DNA from: Pseudomonadota bacterium
GTDB taxonomy: Bacteria > Pseudomonadota > Gammaproteobacteria > Burkholderiales > Burkholderiaceae_C
Assembly (NCBI GenBank): GCA_018241225.1
Contig: JAFEEG010000002.1
Coordinates: 1-64,000 of the forward strand
DNA length: 64,000 nt
Direction of reading: 5' to 3'
The notes under the pieces were generated by a model. It saw nothing but the letters and a program-made list of their open reading frames with translations, searched no databases and was not told the DNA's origin. A program made the translations under genes and the position numbers. This document shows, piece by piece, positions 10,540 to 19,293 of the stretch (position 1 is its first letter; the number at the start of each line of letters is the position of its first letter).

Positions 10540-10680
10540 AATGAAGCCTCCCGGCTTCTCACTGCGCTTCGCTTCGTGTAGTTCGCCACCTCCCGGGGAG
10601 GGGACCCCACCTGCGGCCCGGCAAAGCCGGTTCCGCGGTGCGTGGCCGGAATAGGGGAAACAACGCGCCCCGCCTCACGC
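10540..10680. repeat. REP-like intergenic sequence after dnaJ
   Basis: The gap holds several short palindromic units, including CCTCCCGGGGAGG (10589-10601) and CCGGC-AAA-GCCGG (10618-10630), with a cgcttcgcttcg stretch. It resembles the dispersed GC-rich intergenic mosaics common in Comamonadaceae, but no second copy is visible in this window, so the repeat nature is inferred. Confidence 0.35.
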
Positions 10681-10733
10681 CCAGATGACTCGGGGCGGTT
10701 GCGCTTTTCGCAATCGCTGGGAAAGAATCGGGC

Positions 10734-12257
10734 ATGCATTTCGAAAAATCCGAGACGCGCCGCTCCAGGGGGACGGCGCCTCGCTGGCGGCAGGGTGCAC
10801 TGGTGCTGGCATGGGCTGCAGCCGCCGCAGCGCATGCGCAACAGCAGCAGCAGCCACCGTCGCCGGCGCCTTCTTCACTTCGCAGCTACAGCTTCAATGC
10901 CGCCCAGGAGCGCCTGGCGGCCACCTCCAGCGGCCTGACGGCCGCGCGCGCGGGCGTCGATGCCTCGCGCAATTCCGCCGAGGCAGTCAGCGGGCTGAAC
11001 CTGCCGATCCTGTCGGTCGATGCCCAGGTCTTTCGCTACCAGAAGACCATCGAGATCTCGCTGGCGGCCGGCCGCAACCTGGTCGAGCAGGCCATCAACG
11101 GCTTTCTCGCCTCCTCGCCTGTTGGGCAGGCGGTGGCGCCCATCATCAGCGGGCCGGTCAACAGCGCGCTGGGTCGCATTCCCGATTCGGTCTCGGGCAC
11201 CATCACCGACAACATCTGGCGCCCTACCCTGACCCTGCTGTGGCCGCTCTACACCGGCGGCATGTCCGACGCCACGCAGGATGCAGCCCAGGCCCAGACG
11301 CGACAGGCCGAGGCGGAGCTGGCCAGCTTTACCGACACGCTGGGGCTGCAACTGGTGGGCGCCTATTTCGGGCAGCAGCTCGCCGCCCAGGTGGTGGCCA
11401 CCAGCCGCCAGAACCTGGAGCGCTTCGCCCAGCACTACGACAACGCGCTCAAGATGGAGCGCCAGGGCGTGCTGGCCAAGGCCCAGCGCCTGCAGGTGGA
11501 AGTGGCACGAAACGCTGCAGAGCGCCAACTGCTGCGCGCGCAGAACGAGTACGAGACGGCCCAGGCGGTGCTGACGCGGCTGCTCAAGGAAGGCGGCATG
11601 GTGCAGCCGGTGACGCCCCTGTTTGCACAGTCGCAGCCGCTGGAGCCGGTACAGGCCTTCATCGATTCGAGCCGAGACAACTCCCCCACCCTGGCCCGAC
11701 TGGCCGCATTGCGCGACGTCAGCCGCAGCGGCGTGAAAGCCGCGCAGTCGCTGGCACTGCCCAAGGTGTACGGCTTTGGCTCCTACAACTTCAACTCCAA
11801 GAACGCGGTGCTGCCCGACCCCGACTGGATCGTGGGCGTGGGCCTGCACTACACGCTGTTCTCCAACGTCGACCGCAAGAGTGCCGAGGGCGCGGCGCGG
11901 GCGCGCGAGCAGCAGGCCGACGCCGCAATGGAACAGGCCGGCAGCGACATCGAGACCCTGATCGTGCGCAGCTGGCAAGGCGTGGAGACCTCGCGCAAGC
12001 AGTTCATGCTGCTGGGCACCAATATCGTGGCGGCCGAGGAAAACGTGCGTGTGCATGCGCTGGGCTTTCGCGAAGGCCAGGCCACGGCCACCGAGCTGAT
12101 CGACTCCCAGGTGGCCCTGAGCGTGGCGCAGACCCAGCGCGCAGCTGCCGCCTACGAATACGACCTGGCGCTGGCCCAGTTGCTGGCCGCCAGCGGACGC
12201 ATGAACGACTACGCGCAGCACATCGCGCGGGCAGACCAACGCATGAGCGCACCATGA
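10734..12257 (+). CDS. TolC-family outer-membrane efflux protein
   Basis: The protein is 507 residues with a signal peptide (hydrophobic LVLAWAAAAAAHAQ followed by a Gln run) and two long alpha-helical hairpin repeats typical of TolC-family channels, such as LAATSSGLTAARAGVDASRNSAEAVSGLNLPIL and ARAREQQADAAMEQAGSDIETLIVRSWQGVETSRKQ. These trimers form the outer-membrane exit duct of tripartite exporters. It is the first gene of a four-gene operon; its stop overlaps the start of the HlyD gene by ATGA, and both permease genes follow in the same way. Confidence 0.9.
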   Translation: MHFEKSETRRSRGTAPRWRQGALVLAWAAAAAAHAQQQQQPPSPAPSSLRSYSFNAAQERLAATSSGLTAARAGVDASRNSAEAVSGLNLPILSVDAQVFRYQKTIEISLAAGRNLVEQAINGFLASSPVGQAVAPIISGPVNSALGRIPDSVSGTITDNIWRPTLTLLWPLYTGGMSDATQDAAQAQTRQAEAELASFTDTLGLQLVGAYFGQQLAAQVVATSRQNLERFAQHYDNALKMERQGVLAKAQRLQVEVARNAAERQLLRAQNEYETAQAVLTRLLKEGGMVQPVTPLFAQSQPLEPVQAFIDSSRDNSPTLARLAALRDVSRSGVKAAQSLALPKVYGFGSYNFNSKNAVLPDPDWIVGVGLHYTLFSNVDRKSAEGAARAREQQADAAMEQAGSDIETLIVRSWQGVETSRKQFMLLGTNIVAAEENVRVHALGFREGQATATELIDSQVALSVAQTQRAAAAYEYDLALAQLLAASGRMNDYAQHIARADQRMSAP

Positions 12258-13282
12258 GCGAAACAACCAAGCCGAACCCAGACGCAGACAAGAAGGCGGG
12301 TGCCCTGCGCTGGCTGGTGGCCGCCGCCGGCGTGGTGGTCGTCGTGTTCATCGGCATCGGCCTGTGGCTGGCCTACAAGCCGGTGCCGGACCAGCTCCAG
12401 GGCATGGTCGATGCGGAGCAGTTCACCGTTGCCACCAAGGTGCCGCTTTCGCGCGTGGAAAAGCTGCTGGTCGAATCCGGCCAACGGGTGAAGGCCGGGC
12501 AGGAGCTGGTGCTGCTGACCAGCCCCGAACTCGATGCGCGGCGCGACCAGGCCGCCGGTGTGCTGGCAGGCGCCGAGGCGGTGCAGGCCCGCACGCTCGC
12601 CGGTTCGCGCCCCGAAAACGTCGAGACCTTGCGCGCCACCTCGGGCAGCGCGCAGGCGGCGTTGCTGCTGGCAGAGAAGACCTATGCGCGCATCCGCAAC
12701 CTGCACGACGAGGGCGTGGTGTCGACCCAGCGCCTGGACGAGGCCCGCGCAGCGCGCGACGCGGCCGCGGGCCAGGCGCGCGCCGCAGAGCAGCAGTACC
12801 TGCGCGCGGTGCGCGGCGTTCCGCAGGAAGACAAGGACGCGGTGGCCGCGCAGGTCGAGGTGGCCAAGGCCGGGCTGCAGGCGGTCGAAGACCTGCAGCG
12901 CGAGACCACGCTGAGCGCGCCGGTCGACGGCGAGGTGTCGCACGCCATGGTCCGCCCCGGCGAGGTGGTGGCGCTGGGCTTTCCGATCCTCACGCTGGTG
13001 GCGGTCGACCATCCGTGGGTCTCGCTCAACGTGCGCGAGAACCAGTTGCACGGCATGGCCGCCGGCAAGGAGCTCACCGGACGCGTGCCGGCGCTGGACA
13101 ACCGCAAGCTGCAATTCAAGGTGCACACCATCAGCGCCCAGGGCGAATTCGCCACCTGGCGCGCCACGCGGCAGTCCACCGGTTTCGACGTGCGCAGCTT
13201 CGAGGTGCGCCTGCATCCCGCCGAACCGGTGAAGGAGCTGCGCCCGGGCATGAGCGTGCTGTTCGACTGGCCCCAGTCATGA
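12254..13282 (+). CDS. HlyD-family periplasmic adaptor
   Basis: This membrane-fusion protein of 342 residues has one N-terminal membrane helix (about residues 15-38, LRWLVAAAGVVVVVFIGIGLWLAY), a biotinyl-lipoyl-like half near FTVATKVPLSRVEKLLVESGQRVKAGQELVLL, a coiled coil (residues about 90-200) and the second half TTLSAPVDGEVSHAMVRPGEVVALGFPIL. Adaptors of this type bridge inner-membrane pumps to TolC channels. It overlaps tolC and the first permease by ATGA at each end, so the proteins should be made in matched amounts. The ATPase expected for an ABC-2 exporter is missing. Confidence 0.9.
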   Translation: MSETTKPNPDADKKAGALRWLVAAAGVVVVVFIGIGLWLAYKPVPDQLQGMVDAEQFTVATKVPLSRVEKLLVESGQRVKAGQELVLLTSPELDARRDQAAGVLAGAEAVQARTLAGSRPENVETLRATSGSAQAALLLAEKTYARIRNLHDEGVVSTQRLDEARAARDAAAGQARAAEQQYLRAVRGVPQEDKDAVAAQVEVAKAGLQAVEDLQRETTLSAPVDGEVSHAMVRPGEVVALGFPILTLVAVDHPWVSLNVRENQLHGMAAGKELTGRVPALDNRKLQFKVHTISAQGEFATWRATRQSTGFDVRSFEVRLHPAEPVKELRPGMSVLFDWPQS

Positions 13283-14493
13283 GTGCTGCGCGGCCGCACG
13301 CAAGCGCCGATACCCTGGCCCACCCGGGCACAGGCGCTTCGGGCCGCTTCAGCACGGCATGGCTGCGCGAGTTGGACTGGCTCGCGCGCAGCCGCTGGGA
13401 CCTCGCGCTGGTCACGCTGGCGCCGCTGGTCACGCTCGTGGTGCTGGGCCTGATGTTCGTGCAGAGCACGGCACGGCTGCTGCCCATTGCCGTGGTGGAT
13501 GCCGACCACTCGCCGCTGTCGCGCCAGCTGGTGCGCAACCTGCGCGCCTCGGCCCAGGTGGCGGTGGTGGCCGAACCGGTGCAGCAAAGCGAAGCCTGGG
13601 CGCTGGCCCGGCGCACCGACGTGTGGGCAGTGGTGATCATTCCCGAGGGCCTGCAGCGCGATGCACTGTCGGGCGCGCAGGCATCGGTGCTGCTCTATCG
13701 CAATGCGGCCTTCTATTCGGTGGGCGCGCTGGCCAGCCGCGGCGTGAGCGATGCCGTGGCAGCGCTGAACGCGCAATTGCGACCGCAGCTCATGCGCGCG
13801 CACAACGTACCGGCGGTGCGCCTGGAAGCGCCACGCATCCAGGCCACCATCCTGTTCAACCCGCAACTGAGCTACGAATGGTTCCTGGAGGCGCTGCTGC
13901 AGCCGGGCATCCTGCATGTGCTGCTCAGCTGTGCGGTGGTGGTAGCGCTGGGGCGCGAGATGCAGCAGGGCTCGCTGCACCAGTGGCTCCATGCCGGGGG
14001 CGGCGCCGCACCGGCGCTGGCGGCCAAGCTGGCGCCCTACGTGCTCATCTTCACGGCCTGGCAACTTGCCGGCACCGCCTGGCTGTGCGGCTGGCGCGGC
14101 TGGGGGGTGCACGGCAGCCTGGCCCTGCTGGCCGCCGGGCAACTGGCGCTGTACGCCTGCTACGCGGCCATTGCCGCCTTCGTGGCGCTGCTGGTGCGCG
14201 ACACCTACACCGCACTGTCGGCCGTGGCCCTGTATGGCGGGCCGGCCTTGACCTTTTCCGATGCCACGCTGCCGGTGATCGGCGCGCCGCTGTTCACGCA
14301 GGTCTGGAGCCACGTACTGCCTTTTTCAGCCTACGTGAAGCTGCAGATGGAGCAGATGTTCATGGGCTCGCCCGCATCCGCGTCCCTGCCCTGGCTGGCG
14401 CTGATGTCGGGCGTCGCCCTGGCGATGTTCCTGCTGGCCAGCCTGCTGCTGCGACGCGCCGCACGGCACGAACCGGCACCGGCCCCCGCATGA
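13279..14493 (+). CDS. ABC-2-type permease, first subunit
   Basis: This membrane protein of 404 residues has one N-terminal helix (LALVTLAPLVTLVVLGLMFV), a long extracytoplasmic domain (LPIAVVDADHSPLSRQLVRNLRASAQVAVVAEP) and a cluster of C-terminal helices, the architecture of ABC2_membrane_3/YhhJ permeases. It overlaps the adaptor and second permease genes by ATGA. No nucleotide-binding subunit is encoded in the operon. Transport substrate is unknown; lipids, peptides or hydrophobic drugs are typical for the family. Confidence 0.88.
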   Translation: MSAARPHASADTLAHPGTGASGRFSTAWLRELDWLARSRWDLALVTLAPLVTLVVLGLMFVQSTARLLPIAVVDADHSPLSRQLVRNLRASAQVAVVAEPVQQSEAWALARRTDVWAVVIIPEGLQRDALSGAQASVLLYRNAAFYSVGALASRGVSDAVAALNAQLRPQLMRAHNVPAVRLEAPRIQATILFNPQLSYEWFLEALLQPGILHVLLSCAVVVALGREMQQGSLHQWLHAGGGAAPALAAKLAPYVLIFTAWQLAGTAWLCGWRGWGVHGSLALLAAGQLALYACYAAIAAFVALLVRDTYTALSAVALYGGPALTFSDATLPVIGAPLFTQVWSHVLPFSAYVKLQMEQMFMGSPASASLPWLALMSGVALAMFLLASLLLRRAARHEPAPAPA

Positions 14494-15626
14494 CGAAGGC
14501 GCTCGTGCAAGGCCTGCGCGACACGCTGCATGCCATCTTCACCACGCGGCCCGCGCTGATGATCCTGGTGCTGGCCGGCTTTCTCTACGGCTTCTACTAT
14601 CCCGCCGCCTATCAGCACCAGGTGGCCACGAGCCTACCCATTGCCATGGTCGATCTCGACCAGAGCCCGGCCAGCCGCAAGATTACCGAACGCCTGCTGG
14701 CGTCGCCGCAACTGCGGCTGGTCGGGCAGCTTCAGGATTTCGAGGCCGGCCGCGCCATGCTGGAGCGGCGCGAGATCGACGGGCTGGTGCTCATTCCCGC
14801 CAACTTCGAACGTGGCGTGCTCTCGGGCACGCGGCCCGACGCCGTGGCCTTCTACCTCAACGGAGCGTACCTGGTGCGCACCAGCGCCATCGGCGAAGGC
14901 CTGCAGTCGGCACTGGCAGACGCGGTGGAACAGGCGCTCGAAGGCCCGGCGCGCGCATTGGGCATTCGCAACCTCACGGCCGTGAAGACGATTGCCCATC
15001 CCTTGTTCAACACGCGCGAGGGCTATGGCAGCTACGTCGTGCCGGGCGTGGCGGTGGTCATCGTGCACCAGACGCTGTTCATGGGCATCGTGCTGCTCAT
15101 GGGCGAGCGCAAGCGCCTGGGCCGGCGATTCGGCAGCGCGGCCGAACTGCTGGGCAGCGGCCTGGCCTTCATGGCCATCGGGCTGATGACGGCGCTGTTC
15201 TACTTCGGCTTCGTGTTCTGGTTCCAGGACTATCCACGTGCCGGTGGCTTTGGCGCCATGCTGCTCACCACGGTGCTGTTCGTGGCGTGCACCGTGGCCT
15301 TTGCCCTTTTCATCGGCAGCTTCTTCGACCGCGGGGAGCGCTCGGCGCAGTTTCTGGCAGCCTCGTCGGCGCTCATCTTCTTCCTGAGCGGCGTGCCCTG
15401 GCCCTTTGCCGCCATGCCGGCGCCGCTGGCCGCACTGGCGCAATTGCTGCCGTCCACGGCCGGCGTGCAGGGCCTGGTGAAGATCAACCAGATGGACGCA
15501 CAGCTCACCGACGTGCTGCCCGAGCTCGGCACGCTGGCGGTGCTGCTCGCGCTATACGGTTCGCTGGCGCTGTGGCGCTACCTGAAGAAGCCCCACCTGC
15601 GCGCGACCGCTTCTCCGCCTGCCTGA
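14490..15626 (+). CDS. ABC-2-type permease, second subunit
   Basis: This 378-residue paralogue of the preceding permease has the same plan: a first helix near ALMILVLAGFLYGFYYPAAY, a periplasmic domain (LPIAMVDLDQSPASRKITERLLASPQLRLVGQLQDFEAGRAML) and at least five C-terminal membrane helices ending in LAVLLALYGSLALWRYL. The pairing of two related permeases resembles YbhS/YbhR, but those operons also encode an ATPase. The 3' end overlaps the convergent solute-binding-like gene by 49 bp, so the operon ends here without an ATPase gene. Confidence 0.88.
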   Translation: MTKALVQGLRDTLHAIFTTRPALMILVLAGFLYGFYYPAAYQHQVATSLPIAMVDLDQSPASRKITERLLASPQLRLVGQLQDFEAGRAMLERREIDGLVLIPANFERGVLSGTRPDAVAFYLNGAYLVRTSAIGEGLQSALADAVEQALEGPARALGIRNLTAVKTIAHPLFNTREGYGSYVVPGVAVVIVHQTLFMGIVLLMGERKRLGRRFGSAAELLGSGLAFMAIGLMTALFYFGFVFWFQDYPRAGGFGAMLLTTVLFVACTVAFALFIGSFFDRGERSAQFLAASSALIFFLSGVPWPFAAMPAPLAALAQLLPSTAGVQGLVKINQMDAQLTDVLPELGTLAVLLALYGSLALWRYLKKPHLRATASPPA

Positions 15627-16384
15627 GGCTGCACGACGCTGCCCGCGTCGCCCGCCTGTTGCTGGTTGCACTCGGCGGCCCGGCATTCCGCTTCGGGCAC
15701 GGCCTCGAATCCGACCTGCGTGCGCATGACGCGCGTTCGCGCGCCGGTCAGCAGGTCGATGAAGCGCTGCGCCTTGTCGGGCTGCACAGCGCGAGCGCTG
15801 AGCGCGGCGCTGTAGACCATGGCCAGCTCGAACTGCGGCGGCAGGCTGCCCGCCAGGTTGATGCCCGGCGTGTAGCGGATCTGGGTGGTCTGCGCACAAC
15901 CGATGGCGCCTGGCCGGCCATCGGCCGCCAGTTCGCGCATGGCCTCGCCGCCGTTGGCCAGGCTGCGAAGGCGCGGCTTGACCTGGTCGTAGATGCCCAG
16001 CTCGCGCAGCATCGCCCCGAAGTGCTTGCTCGAGGTGCAGCGTTGCATGTCCGCGCAGTACAGGGCTGGCGCGGCCAGGAGCGCCGCCTTCAGCGCTTCG
16101 GAAGTGGACACGTCCAGCCGGGGTGCATCGCCGCGCGTGGCAAGCGCTGTGTGCACCCGTCCCAGCACGCCTTGCGATTCGGCCAGGCGGCCGTTGGCCT
16201 GCAGCTCGCCCACCACCGGGGCGGTGACGATGAGCACATCGCACTCGGCACCCGCCAGGAACGAGTCCCGCAACTGCCCGATGGAGCCGAAGCTGCCGTG
16301 AATGCGCGCGCCGGTGAATTCGAGAAACACACCCTGCAGCGCCCGAACCAGGCCCTGCGCCGCGCTGGCACAAAGAACGTTCAT
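15578..16384 (-). CDS. ModA-like substrate-binding-domain protein
   Basis: This 268-residue protein belongs to the molybdate/sulfate-binding-like fold: LCASAAQGLVRALQGVFLEFTGARI, CDVLIVTAPVVGELQANGRLA, GAIGCAQTTQIRYTPGINLAGSLPPQFELAMVYSAALSA. The N-terminus starts directly at the first beta strand and has no signal peptide, unusual for a periplasmic receptor. The tail beyond AGARTRVMRTQVGFEAVPEAEC is longer than usual. It overlaps the end of the permease gene by 49 bp tail-to-tail. An ATTGGTATTACTTGG motif lies upstream at 16486-16500. It might act as a cytoplasmic ligand sensor; no ABC partner is present. Confidence 0.7.
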   Translation of the reverse strand: MNVLCASAAQGLVRALQGVFLEFTGARIHGSFGSIGQLRDSFLAGAECDVLIVTAPVVGELQANGRLAESQGVLGRVHTALATRGDAPRLDVSTSEALKAALLAAPALYCADMQRCTSSKHFGAMLRELGIYDQVKPRLRSLANGGEAMRELAADGRPGAIGCAQTTQIRYTPGINLAGSLPPQFELAMVYSAALSARAVQPDKAQRFIDLLTGARTRVMRTQVGFEAVPEAECRAAECNQQQAGDAGSVVQPQAGGEAVARRWGFFR

Positions 16385-16485
16385 GGAGCCGCCCGCCTTT
16401 CGATCCGGCGCGTCGCGCCAGTGGCTTGCAAGGGGTCCAGGCGCATGTCGTCTCCATCCATGGGCATGTCAGGCTCCAGGTTCTT

Positions 16486-16532
16486 ATTGGTATTACTTGG
16501 CCTTCAACGAAGACCAAATACTGAGCCAATAT
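16486..16532. promoter_or_regulatory. Imperfect inverted repeat upstream of the ModA-like gene
   Basis: TATTGGTATTACTTGG faces CCAAATACTGAGCCAATA across about 13 bp, giving an imperfect palindrome about 100 bp upstream of the minus-strand gene at 15578-16384. The ATTGGTA core also occurs twice in the divergent region at 17334-17351, so a shared regulator is plausible. Confidence 0.4.
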
Positions 16533-16591
16533 AGCCGCCGGAGCCGGGGCGGGTCAACGATGGCCCACCGCGGCGCTCTGGCAGCGGTGGC

Positions 16592-17263
16592 TCAGTAGCC
16601 CAGGAGGTTCTGGCGCACGTGGGTCAGGTGGTCCAGGCACAACTCGGCGGCCCGGGCACCGTCGCGGTCGCGCAGGGCCGCCACCAGCGCGCGATGCTCG
16701 CGCTCGTAGGTCTTGCGCCGCTCGGGGGTGGCTGTGCGGCGCTTGAGCATGCCCCACTCGCTTTGCGCGCGAACCTCGTTCATGCGCTGGAAGACCATGG
16801 CGATGAACGCGTTGTGCGCCGCGTCGGCAATGACCTCGTGCAGCTTGCCGTCCCACAACTCGAAGTCCTCGATGGTGGTGGCGTCTTCGCCCTTCTCGCA
16901 GCATTCGTCCATGCGCTCGAAATCGGCCGCGGTGGCGTTGCCCACGACCATGGCGATGATGGCTGGCTCGAGAACCATGCGCGCACTCATGAGTTCGGCC
17001 GGACTGGTGGCCAGCGGCGAGGCGTTGCTGGCAATCTGCGCCAGCGCAACGCCCACTTCCTCGCTCACATAGGTGCCGCTGCCCACGGTCTGGGTGATGA
17101 GGCCCTTGCCCTTGAGTTCTGCCAGCACGCGCCGCACGGTGGAACGGCTCAGTCCGTACTGCTCGCTCAACTCGCGCTCGGTGGGCAGGCGGTGCCCGGC
17201 GCGCCAGTGGCGTGCCCGCAGATTCTCGAGAATGTTCTGCTTCAGGGTGACGGCGCTGTGCAC
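16592..17263 (-). CDS. GntR-family regulator with FCD ligand domain
   Basis: This 223-residue FadR-subfamily regulator has a winged-helix N-terminus (HRLPTERELSEQYGLSRSTVRRVLAELKGKGLI, with the usual T..VGSGTYV wing) and an all-helical C-terminal FCD domain containing MVLEPAIIAMV, FHEVIADAAHN-like residues (WDGKLHEVIADAAHNAF) and histidines that may bind a metal and an organic acid. The start is GTG, with GGGAG about ten bases upstream. It is divergent from the fumarylacetoacetase-like gene at 17378 and probably represses that catabolic unit until a carboxylate effector binds. Confidence 0.88.
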   Translation of the reverse strand: MHSAVTLKQNILENLRARHWRAGHRLPTERELSEQYGLSRSTVRRVLAELKGKGLITQTVGSGTYVSEEVGVALAQIASNASPLATSPAELMSARMVLEPAIIAMVVGNATAADFERMDECCEKGEDATTIEDFELWDGKLHEVIADAAHNAFIAMVFQRMNEVRAQSEWGMLKRRTATPERRKTYEREHRALVAALRDRDGARAAELCLDHLTHVRQNLLGY

Positions 17264-17333
17264 TTTTGATGGACTCCCTCAAACGCATCCGCGGGAAAAC
17301 CGCGATGCCATGGGCCTGCGATTCTATGGCTCA

Positions 17334-17365
17334 ATTGGTACCCGATTGGTAGCATTTGTCCCAAT
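17334..17365. promoter_or_regulatory. Putative operator between gntR-type and FAH-type genes
   Basis: ATTGGTA occurs at 17334-17340 and again at 17345-17351, 11 bp apart, and an inverted CCAAT core lies at 17361-17365. The site sits in the divergent promoter region, immediately before the TTG start at 17378, where a GntR/FCD repressor would be expected to bind. Confidence 0.45.
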
Positions 17366-17377
17366 CAGGAGACCACT

Positions 17378-18253
17378 TTGCGCATTGCGACCTTCCAGTA
17401 TCAAGGCCGCCGCCAGGTCGGCATCGTGTCCGATGACCTTCGCAGCGTTGCCCCTTTCCAGTGGACCGAGGCACGTGCCAGGCGCGGTGCCCAGGCGCTG
17501 ATCGAAGACGACGTGATCGGTCACGAAAGCATGGCGCTCACCAGCGCCCCGGTGCCCATGGAGCAGCTGCAACTGGAGGCGCCCTTGCCGCTGCCAAGGC
17601 GCAACATCTTCTGCGTGGGGCGCAACTACCACGCACATGCCAGGGAGCTGGCTGCCTCCGTCTTCAAGGAAAACACGCCCAAGGCCGATGGCTGGCCGAT
17701 CGTGTTCACCAAGGTGCCCGAGTCGGTAACCGGCCCGCACGATGCGGTGCGGCTGCCCGGCGCGCAGGTGTCGACGCACATCGACTACGAGGCCGAACTC
17801 GCCGTCGTCATCGGCAAGGGCGGGCGCAACATCGCGCGGGCCGACGCCATGGCGCACGTATTCGGCTACACCATCATCAACGACGTGACGGCGCGCGACG
17901 TGCAGATGCGCCACCAGCAATGGGACCTGGGAAAGAGCTTCGACACCTTCTGCCCCATGGGCCCCTGGATCGTGAGCGCCGACGCGCTCGACGGCAGCAA
18001 CACGCGGGTGCGCTGCTGGGTCAATGGCGAACTGCGCCAGGACGCGCAGACCACCGACCTCATCTTCGACATTCCCAGCCTGATCGAAACCTGCTCGCGC
18101 GGCATCACGCTGCACCCGGGCGATGTGATCGCCACCGGCACCGCGGCCGGTGTCGGCCAGGGCTTCACGCCGCCGCGCTACCTGAAGGCGGGCGACGTGG
18201 TGCGCATCGAGATCGACGGGCTGGGCGTCATCGAGAACCGCTTCGTCGACTGA
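17378..18253 (+). CDS. Fumarylacetoacetate hydrolase-family protein
   Basis: The protein has 291 residues with the C-terminal FAH fold: NIFCVGRNYHAHARE, VTGPHDAVRLP, HIDYEAELAVVIGKGGRNI, the metal-site pattern E-x-E-D-like in EAELAVV, and GYTIINDVTARDVQ, GPWIVSADAL, LHPGDVIATGTAAGVG. Members cleave C-C bonds or decarboxylate/hydrate keto acids with Mg2+ or Mn2+. The start is TTG with a good AGGAGA site. It is paired with a Bug receptor and divergent from a GntR/FCD regulator, suggesting catabolism of an imported carboxylic acid. The exact substrate cannot be assigned. Confidence 0.9.
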   Translation: MRIATFQYQGRRQVGIVSDDLRSVAPFQWTEARARRGAQALIEDDVIGHESMALTSAPVPMEQLQLEAPLPLPRRNIFCVGRNYHAHARELAASVFKENTPKADGWPIVFTKVPESVTGPHDAVRLPGAQVSTHIDYEAELAVVIGKGGRNIARADAMAHVFGYTIINDVTARDVQMRHQQWDLGKSFDTFCPMGPWIVSADALDGSNTRVRCWVNGELRQDAQTTDLIFDIPSLIETCSRGITLHPGDVIATGTAAGVGQGFTPPRYLKAGDVVRIEIDGLGVIENRFVD

Positions 18254-18281
18254 GCTTCATCCCCTTTCTGAGGTTGATTTC

Positions 18282-19274
18282 ATGACCTGCACTCGCCGCA
18301 GCCTGATGCGCCGCGCCGCGCTCGCCACCCTGGCCCTGGGCACCGCCTGGGCGCCGGCCGCGTGGGCCCAGTCCGCCTGGCCCGCCAAGTCGGTGACCAT
18401 GATCGTGCCCTTTCCCCCGGGTGGCGTGGCCGATACGGTGGCGCGCCCGGTGGCCGAGGCGCTGTCTCGCGAGCTCAAGCAGCCGGTGGTCGTCGAGAAC
18501 CGCGCGGGCGCCGGCGGCGCGGTGGGCATCGGCGCGGTGGCGCGCGCACCGGCCGACGGCTACACCGTGCTGCTGTCGCTGTCGTCCATCTCCATCCTGC
18601 CCGAAGCCGACCTGATCCTGGATCGCAAGCCCGCCTATCAGATGAACCAGTTCAAGCCGATTGCGCGCTTCACTGCCGACCCGACGGTGTTCGTGGTGCG
18701 TGCCGACGCACCATGGAAGAGCATGGCCGAGTTCATCGCCGACGCGAAGGCCAGGCCGGGCACCTACAACTACGGCAGCTCGGGCAACTACGGCACCATG
18801 CATGTGCCGATGGAAATGCTGAAGAACGAGGCCGGCTTTCGCATGACCCACATCCCCTACACAGGCGCCGGCCCGGCCATCGTGGCCCTGCTGGCGGGCC
18901 AGGTCGATGCGCTGGCCACCGGGCCGTCGACGGTGGCGCAGCAGATCAAGGCCGGCCGCCTGCGCGCCCTGGCTCACTGGGGCGACCAGCCGCTGGCCGC
19001 GCTGCCCGAGGTGCCCAGCCTGACGCAGCTGGGCTATCCGGTGAAGTTCGCGCAGTGGTCGGGCCTGTTCGTGCCGGCCGCAACGCCCGAGGACGTGGTC
19101 CAGCGCCTGCGCACCGCAGCGGCCAAGGTGGCGGTCGACCCGATGGTGGTGCAGGTCATCGAGAAGGCCGGCAGCCCCATCGCCTACCTCGACGCACCCG
19201 ATTTCCAGGCCTATTGGGACCAGGATGCCCGCACCATGACGGGCGCCGTCAAGCGAATCGGCAAAGTCGAGTAA
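18282..19274 (+). CDS. Bug-family (TctC-like) solute-binding receptor
   Basis: The product has 330 residues with a signal peptide ending near AAWAQSAWPAKS. The Bug motifs are MIVPFPPGGVADTVARP, VVVENRAGAGGAVGIGAVA, APADGYTVLLSL and HIPYTGAGPAIVALLAGQVDALATG. No TctA/B genes accompany it. It lies 28 bp after the fumarylacetoacetase-like gene and probably supplies its substrate. A clear intrinsic terminator follows at 19294-19320. Confidence 0.92.
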   Translation: MTCTRRSLMRRAALATLALGTAWAPAAWAQSAWPAKSVTMIVPFPPGGVADTVARPVAEALSRELKQPVVVENRAGAGGAVGIGAVARAPADGYTVLLSLSSISILPEADLILDRKPAYQMNQFKPIARFTADPTVFVVRADAPWKSMAEFIADAKARPGTYNYGSSGNYGTMHVPMEMLKNEAGFRMTHIPYTGAGPAIVALLAGQVDALATGPSTVAQQIKAGRLRALAHWGDQPLAALPEVPSLTQLGYPVKFAQWSGLFVPAATPEDVVQRLRTAAAKVAVDPMVVQVIEKAGSPIAYLDAPDFQAYWDQDARTMTGAVKRIGKVE

Positions 19275-19293
19275 TCGGCTGACAGACAACAAA

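Noticed and set aside
10685..12253. An apparent fusion of an unknown N-terminal region to the HlyD adaptor
   Set aside because: The frame only happens to be open through the TolC gene; the adaptor has its own ATG at 12254 overlapping the TolC stop.
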